DNA from: JBEKYD01 sp049509915
GTDB lineage: Bacteria > Acidobacteriota > Terriglobia > Bryobacterales > Bryobacteraceae
NCBI GenBank assembly: GCA_049509915.1
Contig: JBEKZL010000005.1
Coordinates: forward strand, 1-59,942
DNA length: 59,942 nt
Direction of reading: 5' to 3'
Below, in pieces: positions 1 through 9,100 of the stretch (positions are counted from its first letter, which is position 1; every line of letters starts with the position of its first letter). Below the pieces are notes generated by a model. That model did not search any database, was not told the origin of the DNA, and worked only from the letters and a program-made list of their open reading frames with translations. The position numbers and the translations under genes are program-made.

Positions 1-140
1 ACGAGCAAGCCCTGGGAAATTTCGTCAACGCCGGAGAGACCCAGCGCGTTTCCGGGCTCCTCGAAGCGGGCCGCCAACAATTGGAGGGGTTAATGCAAGA
101 GTGGGAAGACGTGGCGCAGGCGATTGAAGCGAACTCTTAG
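1..140 (+). CDS. C-terminal end of a probable ABC-F family ATPase (partial)
   Basis: A reading frame open from the window edge (first full codon at 3) ends at TAG 138-140 and gives about 45 residues. The tail, with a Leu/Glu-rich helix and an EWEDVAQAIEA-type ending, resembles the C-terminal helix that closes many ABC-F (Uup/EttA-like) proteins, where a '..L...W..L..' pattern is usual. The ATPase domains lie outside the window, so the family call is an inference from a short tail. It could be another coiled-coil C-terminus. Confidence 0.4.
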   Translation, partial: EQALGNFVNAGETQRVSGLLEAGRQQLEGLMQEWEDVAQAIEANS

Positions 141-150
141 CTGGCGATGC

Positions 151-378
151 CTATTCCTGCATCGGCATCTGCTGCTCGGCGTCCCGCCAAGCGCTGATTT
201 TCAGCCGCCGGCACACCCAACACAGCGCTTCGCTCGAGCTCTCCAGCGTCTCGCCGCCGCAGACCGAGCATTTTCCGGCCTTTGCGATGCCTAGCGTTTC
301 ACTGGTTGCCTGCTCGGCAATCTCCAGGATGTCGGGTGGCACGATCGTCTCCGGCTTTGGTTGTGTTTTGCGTTTCAT
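151..378 (-). CDS. Small zinc-ribbon protein (75 aa)
   Basis: A 75-residue protein with two CxxC knuckles about 16 residues apart (CSVCGG near residue 37 and CWVCRR near residue 53), the arrangement of a four-cysteine zinc ribbon. The N-terminus is basic and rich in Lys/Pro. It has no membrane segment or signal peptide, so it should be cytoplasmic. It lies convergent to the gene ending at 140 and upstream of another small zinc-ribbon gene on the same strand. The substrate or partner is unknown; such proteins often bind nucleic acid or modulate RNA polymerase or ribosomes. The call rests on the cysteine pattern only. Confidence 0.55.
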   Translation of the reverse strand: MKRKTQPKPETIVPPDILEIAEQATSETLGIAKAGKCSVCGGETLESSSEALCWVCRRLKISAWRDAEQQMPMQE

Positions 379-467
379 CCGCGGGCCTTTATGTCAGCCT
401 GATAACACTATCGCAAAAAGCGCGCCCGCTCACAACCCTCTTTTTCTGGCTGCCGGTACTAGAAGTA

Positions 468-656
468 TTACGCCGCTTGCGGAACCTGTACGATCAGGCT
501 CACATCCAGCGATGCGCCGCAGCGGCCACATTTCTGTCCGGAGACCACCCGGACCTGTCTGCCTTTCAGGGCGATTTCCGCCGCCACCGTGTGGGTGCAA
601 ATGGGGCAATGAACGCGTCCGGTAACCTTGGTTTCGATCACGATTGGTTTGTGCAT
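468..656 (-). CDS. Small zinc-ribbon protein (62 aa)
   Basis: A 62-residue protein with CPIC near residue 18 and CGRCG near residue 43. This spacing fits a single zinc ribbon filling most of the chain. Basic residues between the knuckles suggest nucleic-acid contact, but that is inference. It is separate in sequence from the neighbouring zinc-ribbon gene at 151-378, though both lie on the minus strand about 90 bp apart and may be co-transcribed. No specific family is recognised. Confidence 0.55.
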   Translation of the reverse strand: MHKPIVIETKVTGRVHCPICTHTVAAEIALKGRQVRVVSGQKCGRCGASLDVSLIVQVPQAA

Positions 657-755
657 CGCGTTTTCCTCACTTCATCCGACGCTTGTGCCCTAACCGGAGT
701 TCTACCGATTTCGTAAAGATTCTTAAACTCTTTGCCAGGTGCTACGCTGAAAACC

Positions 756-1046
756 ATGACGCCGCCCGTTCCAACCAAGATCCAATTGATCAACACCGCC
801 GAATATCGCGAGAATTACGCCAACAGTGTGCAGGTGCGGGTCAGTCTTTGGGATTTTCTGCTGCTGTTCGGCCGGTTGAATCAAACCGCCCCCGATACCG
901 TTGCCATTCACAATTTCCAGGGGGTCTTCGTCAGCCCGCAACAGGCCAAGGCCTTGCTCAACGTCCTGCAACAGAACGTCACCCAATATGAAGCGGCTTT
1001 CGGAGAAATCCGGCTCGAACCCCATCCCGGGGGCGTGGTCCAGTAG
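756..1046 (+). CDS. DUF3467 family protein
   Basis: The protein of about 96 residues contains the DUF3467 pattern: 'YANSVQVRVSLWDFLLLFG' followed by 'VFVSPQQAKALLNVLQQNV..YE..FGEI'. Members are small, widespread and uncharacterised. The ATG at 756 is preferred to the TTG at 732 because the conserved part begins immediately after it. The gene is convergent with the DUF2103 gene, whose stop lies at 1049, so the two coding ends nearly touch. The role is unknown; a soluble cytoplasmic protein is expected. Confidence 0.7.
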   Translation: MTPPVPTKIQLINTAEYRENYANSVQVRVSLWDFLLLFGRLNQTAPDTVAIHNFQGVFVSPQQAKALLNVLQQNVTQYEAAFGEIRLEPHPGGVVQ

Positions 1047-1048
1047 CG

Positions 1049-1351
1049 CTATTCCACCAGCGCTCCCGCTTCTTCGAACGCCTTTTCGAGTTCCGGCTTG
1101 GTCCACCCGGTGCTCACGAACAACTCCTGCCGGGCTCCGGCGCTCAACGCGATGGCCTTCCATCCGTTTTGGGTCGGTACCGTGACGCGAACTCTGATTC
1201 TCCCCCTGGCATCCCGTACCGGCCGGATCACGCCGGGGATAATCGACCGGATTTCGGCGTGCGCCGCCAGCACTTCTTCCAGTATGGAGCGCAGACCGTC
1301 AATGATGCTGTGCTCGATCTTGAGACGGTCTTTGGCCGTGCGCAGCCGCAT
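1049..1351 (-). CDS. DUF2103 family predicted metal-binding protein
   Basis: The 100-residue protein matches the DUF2103 pattern: 'KIEHSIIDGLRSILEEV', then 'IRSIIPGVIRPVRDARGRIRVRV', then a conserved 'GWKAIALSAGARQELFV' stretch. The family is annotated as predicted metal-binding with unknown function. Its ATG (1349-1351) directly abuts the stop of the isoaspartate methyltransferase gene (1352-1354), so it is almost certainly co-transcribed and translationally coupled with pcm. Confidence 0.7.
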   Translation of the reverse strand: MRLRTAKDRLKIEHSIIDGLRSILEEVLAAHAEIRSIIPGVIRPVRDARGRIRVRVTVPTQNGWKAIALSAGARQELFVSTGWTKPELEKAFEEAGALVE

Positions 1352-2029
1352 TCAGTAGCGCCGTTTCTGGCCGCCCCGCAGCGGGACGAACCGGCAGTAC
1401 GTCGCCACCGAAGTGTCGATACGGCCGTCCAGTTTGGTCACCAGGCGCAGTTCCTGATCGCCGTCGCCGCCCACCGGCATTACCAGGCGGCCGGGGTCGC
1501 CCAATTGCCGAACCAGCGCGGCTGGGATTTCCGGCGCCGCCGCCGCCACCGAAATCGCCCCGTAGGGAGCCGATTCCTCCCACCCCAGGCAGCCGTCGCC
1601 GGCAATCACCTCCACGTTTCCTCCGCGTCCGGTGCGGCGCAGGTTTTCGCGCGCCAGCTCGGCCAGGGCTGGAATCAACTCGATGGCCATCACGCGCGCC
1701 GCCAGCATGGCCAATACCGCCGTGGCATAACCGCAACCGGCGCCTACCTCCAGCACCGTCTCCGAACCGTCCAGACACAACCGCTCGGCCATGAGAGCGG
1801 TCATGTAGGGTTGGGAGATGGTTTGTCCGAAGCCGATCCCCAGCGGCGCATCCGCGTAGGCCTGAATACGCACGTCCAGCGGCACGAACTCCTCGCGTGG
1901 AATTTCGGACAGTGCGCCCAGCACCCGGCGATCGGAAATGCCCCGGCCCGCCAGTTGCGTGGCCACCATGCCGCGCCGTTCTTCCGCCCAATTAGGAATC
2001 ACAGTGCCACCCACCTCTATAATAGACAT
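1352..2029 (-). CDS. pcm: Protein-L-isoaspartate O-methyltransferase
   Basis: SAM-dependent repair enzyme that methylates L-isoaspartyl residues formed by damage of Asp/Asn in ageing proteins. Family marks visible in order are MVATQLAGRGI (about residue 21), an 'IPREEFVP' segment, 'GFGQTISQPYMTALM' and the SAM-binding motif VLEVGAGCGYATAVLA (about 92-107). Many family members start at the equivalent of Met21 (coordinate 1969), which would leave about 60 bp for promoters. The longer start used here leaves only 2 bp before the divergent dehydrogenase gene. The protein is cytosolic, followed directly by DUF2103. Confidence 0.88.
   Translation of the reverse strand: MSIIEVGGTVIPNWAEERRGMVATQLAGRGISDRRVLGALSEIPREEFVPLDVRIQAYADAPLGIGFGQTISQPYMTALMAERLCLDGSETVLEVGAGCGYATAVLAMLAARVMAIELIPALAELARENLRRTGRGGNVEVIAGDGCLGWEESAPYGAISVAAAAPEIPAALVRQLGDPGRLVMPVGGDGDQELRLVTKLDGRIDTSVATYCRFVPLRGGQKRRY
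2018..2023 (+). promoter_or_regulatory. Perfect TATAAT -10 box for the isocitrate dehydrogenase gene
   Basis: TATAAT lies 8 bases before the ATG at 2032, with no Shine-Dalgarno sequence between them. Transcription starting 7-8 bases after the box would begin at or next to the start codon, giving a leaderless or nearly leaderless mRNA. No clear -35 hexamer is seen at the expected distance. Confidence 0.45.
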
Positions 2030-2031
2030 GG

Positions 2032-3039
2032 ATGGCTCATCTGATTACCCTGATTCCCGGGGACGGTATCGGCCCTGAAGTGGCCGCCGCCACGGTGCGC
2101 GCGGTGGAAGCGACCGGCGCGGCCGTGGAATGGGAGCAGGTTGAAGCGGGCGCCAAGGCGCTCCTCGACTATGGGCAATTATTGCCCGACGAAGTCTTCG
2201 CGTCTCTCGAAGTGACCCGCGTCGGCTTGAAAGGGCCGACCGCCACGCCCATCGGCGGCGGCCACGCCAGCATCAACGTCGCTCTGCGGAAAAAACTGGG
2301 GCTGTACACCAACTTCCGGCCGGTGCGCATGCTCCCCGGCCTGAAAACCCGCTTCCGGGATCTGCCCCTCGACATGGCGATCTTCCGCGAAAACACCGAG
2401 GACCTCTACGCGGGCCTGGAGCACGAAGTGGTGCCCGGCGTGGTGGAGAGCCTGAAAATCATCACCCAAAAGGCGTCGCTCCGTATTGCGCGGGCGGCCT
2501 TCGAATATGCGCGCCGCTACCGGCGCAAGAAAGTCACCGCCATCCACAAGGCCAACATTATGAAACTGAGCGACGGCCTTTTCCTGAAATGTTGCCGCGA
2601 AGTGGCCGCCCAGTTCCCCGAAATCGTCTACAACGAGTTGATTGTGGATAACGCCTGCATGCAGTTGGTGATCCGCCCGGAAACTTTCGACGTGCTGGTG
2701 CTCCCGAACCTCTATGGCGATATCGTTTCGGACCTGGCAGCGGGCCTGGTCGGCGGACTCGGCATCGTGCCGGGGGCCAACATCGGCGACCACCACGCCG
2801 TCTTCGAAGCCGTACACGGCACGGCGCCGGATATCGCGGGCAAAGGACTAGCCAATCCCACCGCCCTCATGCAGTCGGCCGTGCTCCTGTTGGCCCATAT
2901 TGGAGAGCCGGAAGCCTCGGCGCGCCTGCAGGCGGCAATCGCCAAAGTCTACGCCGATGGCGCCCACCTGACCGGCGACGTAGGCGGCAAGTCCTCCACC
3001 ACCGGATTCACCGACGCGGTGGTCGCCGCCATCGCGTAG
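2032..3039 (+). CDS. NAD-dependent isocitrate dehydrogenase (isocitrate/isopropylmalate dehydrogenase family)
   Basis: Oxidative decarboxylation of isocitrate to 2-oxoglutarate in the TCA cycle; cytosolic. The 335-residue chain has the family marks in order: IPGDGIGPEV near the N-terminus, GLKGPTATPIGGG, the substrate-loop SINVALRKKLGLY (IDH-type), FRENTEDLYAGLEH, HKANIMKLSDGLF, the metal/substrate Asp region NLYGDIVSDL, and GTAPDIAGKGLANP at the coenzyme site. The SxNVALR loop and VRENTE-like segment fit NAD-type IDH better than LeuB, but homoisocitrate or isopropylmalate activity cannot be excluded from sequence alone. It is the last core gene before the tRNA and the mobile element. Confidence 0.85.
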   Translation: MAHLITLIPGDGIGPEVAAATVRAVEATGAAVEWEQVEAGAKALLDYGQLLPDEVFASLEVTRVGLKGPTATPIGGGHASINVALRKKLGLYTNFRPVRMLPGLKTRFRDLPLDMAIFRENTEDLYAGLEHEVVPGVVESLKIITQKASLRIARAAFEYARRYRRKKVTAIHKANIMKLSDGLFLKCCREVAAQFPEIVYNELIVDNACMQLVIRPETFDVLVLPNLYGDIVSDLAAGLVGGLGIVPGANIGDHHAVFEAVHGTAPDIAGKGLANPTALMQSAVLLLAHIGEPEASARLQAAIAKVYADGAHLTGDVGGKSSTTGFTDAVVAAIA

Positions 3040-3079
3040 CCCCGCCGAGCCGCCGTGGCATTTCGCACGAAGGTTGTTC

Positions 3080-3085
3080 TATAAT
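3080..3085 (+). promoter_or_regulatory. TATAAT -10 box for tRNA-Asn
   Basis: A perfect TATAAT begins 26 bases before the tRNA 5' end, the expected distance for a tRNA promoter with a short leader. No convincing -35 hexamer is visible. Confidence 0.5.
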
Positions 3086-3105
3086 AACCAAGGCGAACGA
3101 AATAC

Positions 3106-3180
<75 letters not shown>

Positions 3181-3236
3181 ATTTTTCAATAACTTACAGG
3201 CGTTTAGCCCGAGGCCCAACCCCACAGAACCCCACG

Positions 3237-4421
3237 TTACGCTACATCCTTCTTCTGGATGAGCATTTTCACCACTTTGCTGTTCGCATCCTGTTTCGCG
3301 CGCAGCGTCGAATTGCCGTAAACATTCATGGTCGTCGCCACATTGCTGTGGCGCATGAGCTTCTGCTGGACGCCTATCGGAGCGCCAGCTTCGTCGAGCA
3401 GCGAACGGTATGCATGCCTGAAAGTGTGCCATCCCAGCTTGGGGATGCCGATCTCCTCTCCTTTGGGCCGGAGAATCTTCTGCTGAAGAATTCCGGCATG
3501 GTAAGACCGTCCGGTGACGTGGGACGGGAATACGAGGCCTTTTGGCTGGCCTTCAAGTCTGCCGAGCAAGAGCTGGGCGAATGACGGATCTATCGGGATC
3601 TCATCCTGGGACGCCTCGGTTTTGACTTTGCCGATGCGGCCGCTGACGACGCCCTGCTGGACCATAATGACGCCTGCGGAAAAGTCGATATGTTCCCAGC
3701 GCAGCGCCAGAACTTCCGATACCCGTAAACCGGTACACATGGCGACGATCGCCATGGTCCGGTAGGGCTCTTCCAGAACCGCAACCAACTCCTGAAACTT
3801 CTCAGGCGTGATGGTGTGCGGCCTCTTGAGCCTGCGGCTGGTCCCTTTAAGCTTTATCAGCTCTATGGGATTGCGCTGCAGATCGAGAAGCCCCCAGAGC
3901 ATTGCGCGCTCAAACAGCATGTGAAAGAGAGCGCGGACATGCCCCTTGGTTTTCGGGGAAAGCGGCAACTTTCTTAGCCATTCCATCACCTGCAATGGCT
4001 TGATATCTGCGATAAGGACGGAACTCCATCGCGGTTCGACGTGCTTCGTTAAATAGGAACTATAGCCCGCCACGGTGCTGTAGGACATGCCATCGGGTGA
4101 AATTTCCGCACCGGGAGGCATGTGAAGGATTTCCTCAAAGCGCTCCTCGGTTTTGAACTTCTCGATGACAACTCCCAGGGTTGGTTTGACGTGGGCGCGG
4201 AACGACTCCGGCCCGTTGATGCGCAGCACTTCTTCCTGGAGGCGAATCCGTGCTTTGGTTTCGGTTGGGTATTCAAGGACGCTCAGGGTTATCTGGCGCA
4301 TGGGACTGCCGTCTTCGGCATGGTTGCGATAGCGGTATTCCCACATCTCTGCGCCTGATTTCCTTTGCACCCTGCGGAGGCTGCCCTCCTGGTATCGGTT
4401 ACGCGTGAATTTCAAGATCAT
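3237..4421 (-). CDS. int: Tyrosine recombinase / ICE integrase
   Basis: Site-specific recombinase that would integrate and excise the element at tRNA-Asn. The N-terminal SAM-like domain contains 'VAGYSSYLTKHVEPRW'. The catalytic domain shows the expected residues: Arg in TGLRVSEVLALRW, Lys in GKVKTEASQDEIPI, HTFRH (HxxR), LMRHSN and the nucleophilic Tyr in MNVYGN near the C-terminus. The frame is open up to 4550, but an ATG at 4421 (MILKFTRNRYQEG) fits the protein start better and overlaps the excisionase gene by 23 bp. An AGGAG directly abuts this ATG, so the exact start is uncertain. The gene ends 56 bp from the tRNA, typical for an ICE left end. Confidence 0.93.
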   Translation of the reverse strand: MILKFTRNRYQEGSLRRVQRKSGAEMWEYRYRNHAEDGSPMRQITLSVLEYPTETKARIRLQEEVLRINGPESFRAHVKPTLGVVIEKFKTEERFEEILHMPPGAEISPDGMSYSTVAGYSSYLTKHVEPRWSSVLIADIKPLQVMEWLRKLPLSPKTKGHVRALFHMLFERAMLWGLLDLQRNPIELIKLKGTSRRLKRPHTITPEKFQELVAVLEEPYRTMAIVAMCTGLRVSEVLALRWEHIDFSAGVIMVQQGVVSGRIGKVKTEASQDEIPIDPSFAQLLLGRLEGQPKGLVFPSHVTGRSYHAGILQQKILRPKGEEIGIPKLGWHTFRHAYRSLLDEAGAPIGVQQKLMRHSNVATTMNVYGNSTLRAKQDANSKVVKMLIQKKDVA

Positions 4422-4683
4422 CTCCTGATTCCACGCGGAACGGTCGGCTGATCTCATTGTGATTCTGTCGTACCCAATGGTCAAGCTCCGAAAGCCGGAA
4501 TCTGTAGTATTTCCCAATTCTCGCGCAGGGGACACGTCCCTCCCGCGCAAGGCGACGCAAGGTCTTTACATGGATTCTCAAGTAGCCCGCCGCTTCCTCG
4601 GCACTGGCGAGGGCTTCAAATGATGGATTGCCGAATTCCTTCCCATCCGGCGGGGTAGGAGTGGCGATGGTATATGCCCTCAA
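4399..4683 (-). CDS. Excisionase-like helix-turn-helix protein
   Basis: A 94-residue protein with a MerR/HTH_17-type DNA-binding fold: 'SAEEAAGYLRIHVKTLRRLA', then 'REGRVPCARIGKYYRFRLSELDHWV'. Such proteins act as recombination directionality factors or repressors beside integrases. The start is TTG, overlapping the TGA of the upstream gene (TTGA), which suggests translational coupling. The 3' end overlaps the integrase start. It is the best candidate Xis among the three HTH genes at this end. Confidence 0.8.
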   Translation of the reverse strand: MRAYTIATPTPPDGKEFGNPSFEALASAEEAAGYLRIHVKTLRRLAREGRVPCARIGKYYRFRLSELDHWVRQNHNEISRPFRVESGDDLEIHA

Positions 4684-5030
4684 TACCTGTTCCTCCGCCA
4701 GCGGTTCAAAATCTCGTACAACCGTTGGCGGGTCGTGAGAGGTTCTTCTCTGCTGACGGATTCACGATGAAGGGGGGCGGCAGATACGTTTATCGCCACG
4801 CCCTCCGGGCAGAGCCAATAGAGGTCGCCTATGTGGCTGTGGAAGCCGCCCCCGAACGCGGTCGGACCTGTCAGCGCCCAGTGTTCGAGATCCCGATCGG
4901 GTCCGGAAGGGTATGGACGAAACGCGGAATCTAGGGCCGCTTCGTAACTTTTGGCCTCGTAAGGAATGAGCGCCGCTTCATAACGGCGCATAAAGTCGTC
5001 ATCCTCAATGTCAACCATGGCGTTCACCAT
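4680..5030 (-). CDS. Hypothetical protein (116 aa) in the excisionase cluster
   Basis: No family is recognised. The chain begins with an acidic segment (DIEDDDF) and has an aromatic/Gly-rich middle (FGGGFHSHIGDLYWLC) and a basic C-terminus. No signal peptide or membrane helix is seen. It starts within the end of a 54-residue HTH gene and its stop overlaps the start of the excisionase gene, so the four genes 5585 to 4399 read as one coupled unit. The coding call rests on these overlaps and on the operon setting. Confidence 0.55.
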   Translation of the reverse strand: MVNAMVDIEDDDFMRRYEAALIPYEAKSYEAALDSAFRPYPSGPDRDLEHWALTGPTAFGGGFHSHIGDLYWLCPEGVAINVSAAPLHRESVSREEPLTTRQRLYEILNRWRRNRY

Positions 5031-5175
5031 GCGAGTGCAGTCTCAGGAATTCCGTAATGTCGCGCATATCGAACCGCGAGGAGCGTCCGATTCTCACGAA
5101 CGGGATGCGTCGTAGATAAATCTTCTGGTCTAGCGAGTTTTTAGGCACGCTCAGGCGCCGTGATAGTTCGTTCAT
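5011..5175 (-). CDS. Small excisionase-like helix-turn-helix protein (54 aa)
   Basis: Translation from ATG 5175 gives 54 residues: 'MNELSRRLSVPKNSLDQKI' followed by 'YLRRIPFVRIGRSSRFD' and 'MRDITEFLR', a complete HTH_17-type domain with little else. Its ATG overlaps the stop of the upstream gene by four bases (ATGA at 5172-5175). Its own stop lies inside the first codons of the next gene. The domain and these overlaps make it a real gene despite its size. It probably binds the attachment or promoter region. Confidence 0.75.
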   Translation of the reverse strand: MNELSRRLSVPKNSLDQKIYLRRIPFVRIGRSSRFDMRDITEFLRLHSHGERHG

Positions 5176-5585
5176 GTCGATGAGGATTGGGCCTTGAATG
5201 ATGGGCGAGCAGTTGCTTTATATTCGTGCGCGCGGATAGGTTTGTGTTGTTCCACTATTTGCCTCACTCGCGATTCACGATCATCGTTCCGCCCTTGCAG
5301 GATGGGCATCATACCACTGGCCGGGCCGTTTTCATTAATTGCGATCCACAAATCGAGGGACGGGTGCCGTACGAGCCTTCGTCGGCCGAGGCACACCGCT
5401 GGAAGCGGTGGGACATTCGGGATTTTCCCGTTGATCGCGTTATATACGTGGGCCTTCGAACAGTGGAGGTATCGGGCGACATCCTCCGCCGTCATGATCT
5501 CTGCTGGAAAGTGCGTTTCCGACCGGTCATCCGGGATCGCTTCGTTTCCGGCGGCAGTTAAGTTCATGGTGAAGCACCTTAGCAT
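5172..5585 (-). CDS. Excisionase-like helix-turn-helix protein (137 aa)
   Basis: The central region 'MTAEDVARYLHCSKAHVYNAI' followed by 'LGRRRLVRHPSLDLWI' is an HTH_17/excisionase-type DNA-binding domain. The first 30 residues and the last 50 are unlike known domains and look flexible. The true start could be Met7 (5567) rather than Met1. It is the first gene of the coupled series running to the integrase and overlaps the next gene by ATGA. A role as regulator or directionality factor is inferred. Confidence 0.72.
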   Translation of the reverse strand: MLRCFTMNLTAAGNEAIPDDRSETHFPAEIMTAEDVARYLHCSKAHVYNAINGKIPNVPPLPAVCLGRRRLVRHPSLDLWIAINENGPASGMMPILQGRNDDRESRVRQIVEQHKPIRAHEYKATARPSFKAQSSST

Positions 5586-6128
5586 TTCGGGGAACGAAAA
5601 CGCGAATGGACAAGGGTCATTTCATTCCGGCTTCGTCGGGCCTTTTCCGCCCAGGGGGCGACGCCGAGAATCGTGTGAGGGCGAACTTCCTGAGCAAGTT
5701 TCGTTCTGCCCCCCAACCAGAACTTGCCCCTTCCACTGCCCGCTGATCGTGCTCGCGGCCGTTGTCGCCGAGAGCGGCCAGCCCCGTTCGGCGACTCTCG
5801 CTGACGAAAACGTACCGCTCCACGTTCTCTCGCTGTTACTCAGAAATGTTGCCGCCTCACGGTAGTTCATTTCCATGTCATTCGATTCCGATGCCATTGC
5901 TCCCCGCCTCAGGCCCAGGGAGACCCGCAGAAACAGCTTGCTCATGCGCCATCCGTGGTAGACGCTAACGGCCGCGTTGGGAGAAGGTCGCAACCCGCCG
6001 CCAAGGACCGTCAGCCTCTAATCTGTAGGTGCGCGCGTCGCCGGCCTGTGACACTCAGCGGCTCAGCGCACAATTCGCGCCGTGTATTTGAATCCCGGAT
6101 ACCGGCGGTTTCAAGCTGCGAAACCAGC
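5586..6128. other. Gap without a convincing gene
   Basis: Minus-strand frames such as 5622-5993 are open but show no domain; a short stretch (MNYREAATFLSNSER) hints at the beginning of another HTH domain that then loses resemblance. It could hold the promoter of the HTH/integrase operon or a decayed HTH copy. No repeat or RNA was recognised. Confidence 0.3.
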
Positions 6129-9100
6129 TCACCGTCCACGTGATCGCTCTTGAGTCTCGACCGCGGCATGTCCGCGGCTGACGCGGATTCGGACGTCGGA
6201 GCCCACTGAGAGATCGTGGAGGGAACCGTCGAATTCGAGGACTACGAACGTATTCGGGGCAGTAGCGACCGCAAGGAGGGTTCCATTGATGGCGACTGCG
6301 GCTCCGCTCACTACGCCGGAGTCTGGCCGCATTCGTTCCGTAATGGCCATATCGGTTATCGCCATTCGTGAATGCCGCATGTACTCCATCGCCCTCTTGG
6401 CGAGGTCATCCCGACCGTTTTCCGTCGGCCTCTGCGAACCGTTCCGGGGCACCGACAGTGAGATATTCTCAGCGCCGGGTGTGGCGGAGATTTCCGGAGT
6501 TTGGTTGGGCATCGTGAGATCGTCGCGGTCGCGGGTAGCTTCCGCTACCTGTCGCTCACCTTTGTCAAGGTCCAGCAGTGCATTGATTTGCTCCTGCCGC
6601 TGAAGCAATTCCTTGAGGCGCGCGTCATGCTCAAAGGGACGGTTCGCTTGATCCTGGTAATCGGAAAGCGTCTTTTGGAGATACTCGGCGCGCTCCTCTT
6701 GGTGGGCGGCAACTCTTTCCAGTGATCGCAGCGTATGCTCGATGCTCTGGACGGTGCCGATGGTATTCTCCGGGTTGAGATGTGCAGGATAGATTCCGGC
6801 GCCGCGGACGAACAGGTCCGGTACGCGCTCATCCTCTCTAGTGAACCCCGTGGTGAGTTTGCCTTTGCTCAGGATTTCGAATCCGCGGAACGTGCCCCGC
6901 ACTTGCACAGTTGTGTCATCGCACCACGACAGCACCGCGTGTGTTAGAGCCTTCGCCGACTCCTCGCGAGCGCCCTTGCCGGAATAAACGAGGTTGCCCA
7001 CGGTCATGGCGAACTGGTCTCCGGCATGCGCGTCGCGCGTCGCAATATCCCTCGCGACGCTGCCGAGGTTCCGCTGCGTTTCGGCAATATCGAGCGGCAG
7101 CCGGTGGAGCTGCATGCGAATGGTGTGCTGCTGGTTGATATGCGCCGACCGGAGCTGATCCAGTTTGCGGACCTCGGTGTCCACCTTGACCTTCTCCATC
7201 ACCGCTGGATTGCCCGACGCAATGGCCTTGATTTCTGCGTACGTGAGGGTGCTGGCCTCAAGGTCCTCAGCGGCACGGACGGAAGTCTGTCCCGCCATCA
7301 CCTGCTGGATGAAGCGAGCCTTCGTTTCCAAAGTCTGCCACATATAGGCATCGAAGGAACCTTCTGTGACGTATCGGAAAATGCGTACCTCCGAGTTCAA
7401 ATTCCCTTGGCGCAGGATGCGGCCCTCGCGCTGCTCAATGTCGCGCGGGCGCCAGGGAGCATCCAGATGGTGCAACGCCACGAGACGGCGCTGCACATTG
7501 GTCCCGGCGCCCATCTTCTCGGTCGACCCGATGAGAATACGCACTATACCTGCGTTCACTGAATTGAAAAGCCTCATCTTCGCGCCGTCCGTATCGGCAT
7601 CGTGAATGAAGGCAATCTCATCTTGCGGGATGCCGCGATCAATTAGCCGCGCGCGCAGGTCATCGTAGACATTGAATCGCGAGGGGTTGGGCGTGGACAG
7701 ATCGCAGAACACAAGCTGGGTTGAGCGTGAATTCCCAGTCGCCTGCCAGACGCCGTGAACACGTTCGACAGCTCGACTGAGTTTCGTATCGCCGTGCGGA
7801 TCGGCGAATGCTTCCACCAGACGCATGTCGAGGGCAGCCTTTCGGCCGTCGCCCGTGATTTTCAGCATGTTGTCCTGGGAAGGATCGATGCGTCGCGTGC
7901 GCAGACGCTCGGCGCGCTCAGTAAGCCCCTTGATGAATGCCTTGAGAGGTTCACTCGCTGGCGCTGCGACGATCTCCGGCCGTCCCGTGGCAATTTCCGG
8001 GCGAGGCAGCTTCAACATGTCGGCAGTCTGGACGTCGGCGACAGTACGGAACATGGTCAGGAGTTCGGGCAGGTTAATGAACTTGGCGAAACGCGTATGC
8101 ATGCGGTAGCCCGAGCCGTCTGGCGCGAGTTCCAACGCGGTAACGGCCTCCGCGAAATTCCCGGCCCAGGCATCGAAATGCTCCACGCCGCGCTCCTGTA
8201 GCAGGCCAGGCGCGAGGTAGCGCAGCATCGTATACATCTCCGCCATCGTATTGGAAATGGGCGTGCCAGTCGCGAACACTACTCGGCCTCCAACCTGTTC
8301 CAACAGGTAGCGGGTTTTCATGAACATGTCGAAAGCGCGGTTGCTATCCGAGTTCGGCAGGCCCGCGATCCGGTTCATTTTGGTGGTGTAGAACAGGTTC
8401 TTATAGAGATCCGCCTCATCGACGAAAATCTGATCCACGCCCAGTTCCTCGAATGAGATCGTGTTGTCTTTGCGCTCGCGATCCGCACGCTGCTTAAGTT
8501 TGGTGGCCAGGCGCTTTTTGGACTTCTCCAGCTCTTTCACGATGCGATGGTTGTCGCCCTTCTCCGCGTTGGCTTCGTAGATAGCCTTTTCGAGCTGATC
8601 GAGTTGGCGATCGATGAAGCGATTGAATAGTTTGTCGGAGACGGGCAAGTACTCGAATGAGCGATGCGAGACGATCACGGCATCGAAATTGCCACTCGCT
8701 ATCCGCGCCATCGCCCGCTCGCGGTTTCCGGCGGCAAAGTGTTCGCTCCCGGCGATGAAGAGCCGCGCCTGGGGATACAGCTTAAGAAACTCCGAGCCCC
8801 ATTGTTCTACCAGATGGTTCGGCACAACAAACATCGGCTTCTTAGCAAGCCCGAGGCGGCGCATTTCCATTGCGGCGGCGGCCATGGTCCAGGTCTTTCC
8901 GGCGCCCACCACATGCGCCAGTAGAGTGCTGCCGCTCTGCAAAATGCGCCACACGGCGTCTTTCTGGTGGCGGGCCAAGTCGCGGTTACGAAGCTGGTCG
9001 CGCACCATTCCGGGCAAAGTCAAATGCGATCCATCGAAATTGCGCAGGCGGAGATTGTTGAAGCGCTCGTTGTAATCGCTGGCAAGGCGCGATGCGCGTT

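Noticed and set aside
5622..5993. Minus-strand open frame of 123 codons with MNYREAATFLSNSER
   Set aside because: Only the first dozen residues recall an HTH domain; the rest is low-complexity and has no supported start. Described as a gap instead.
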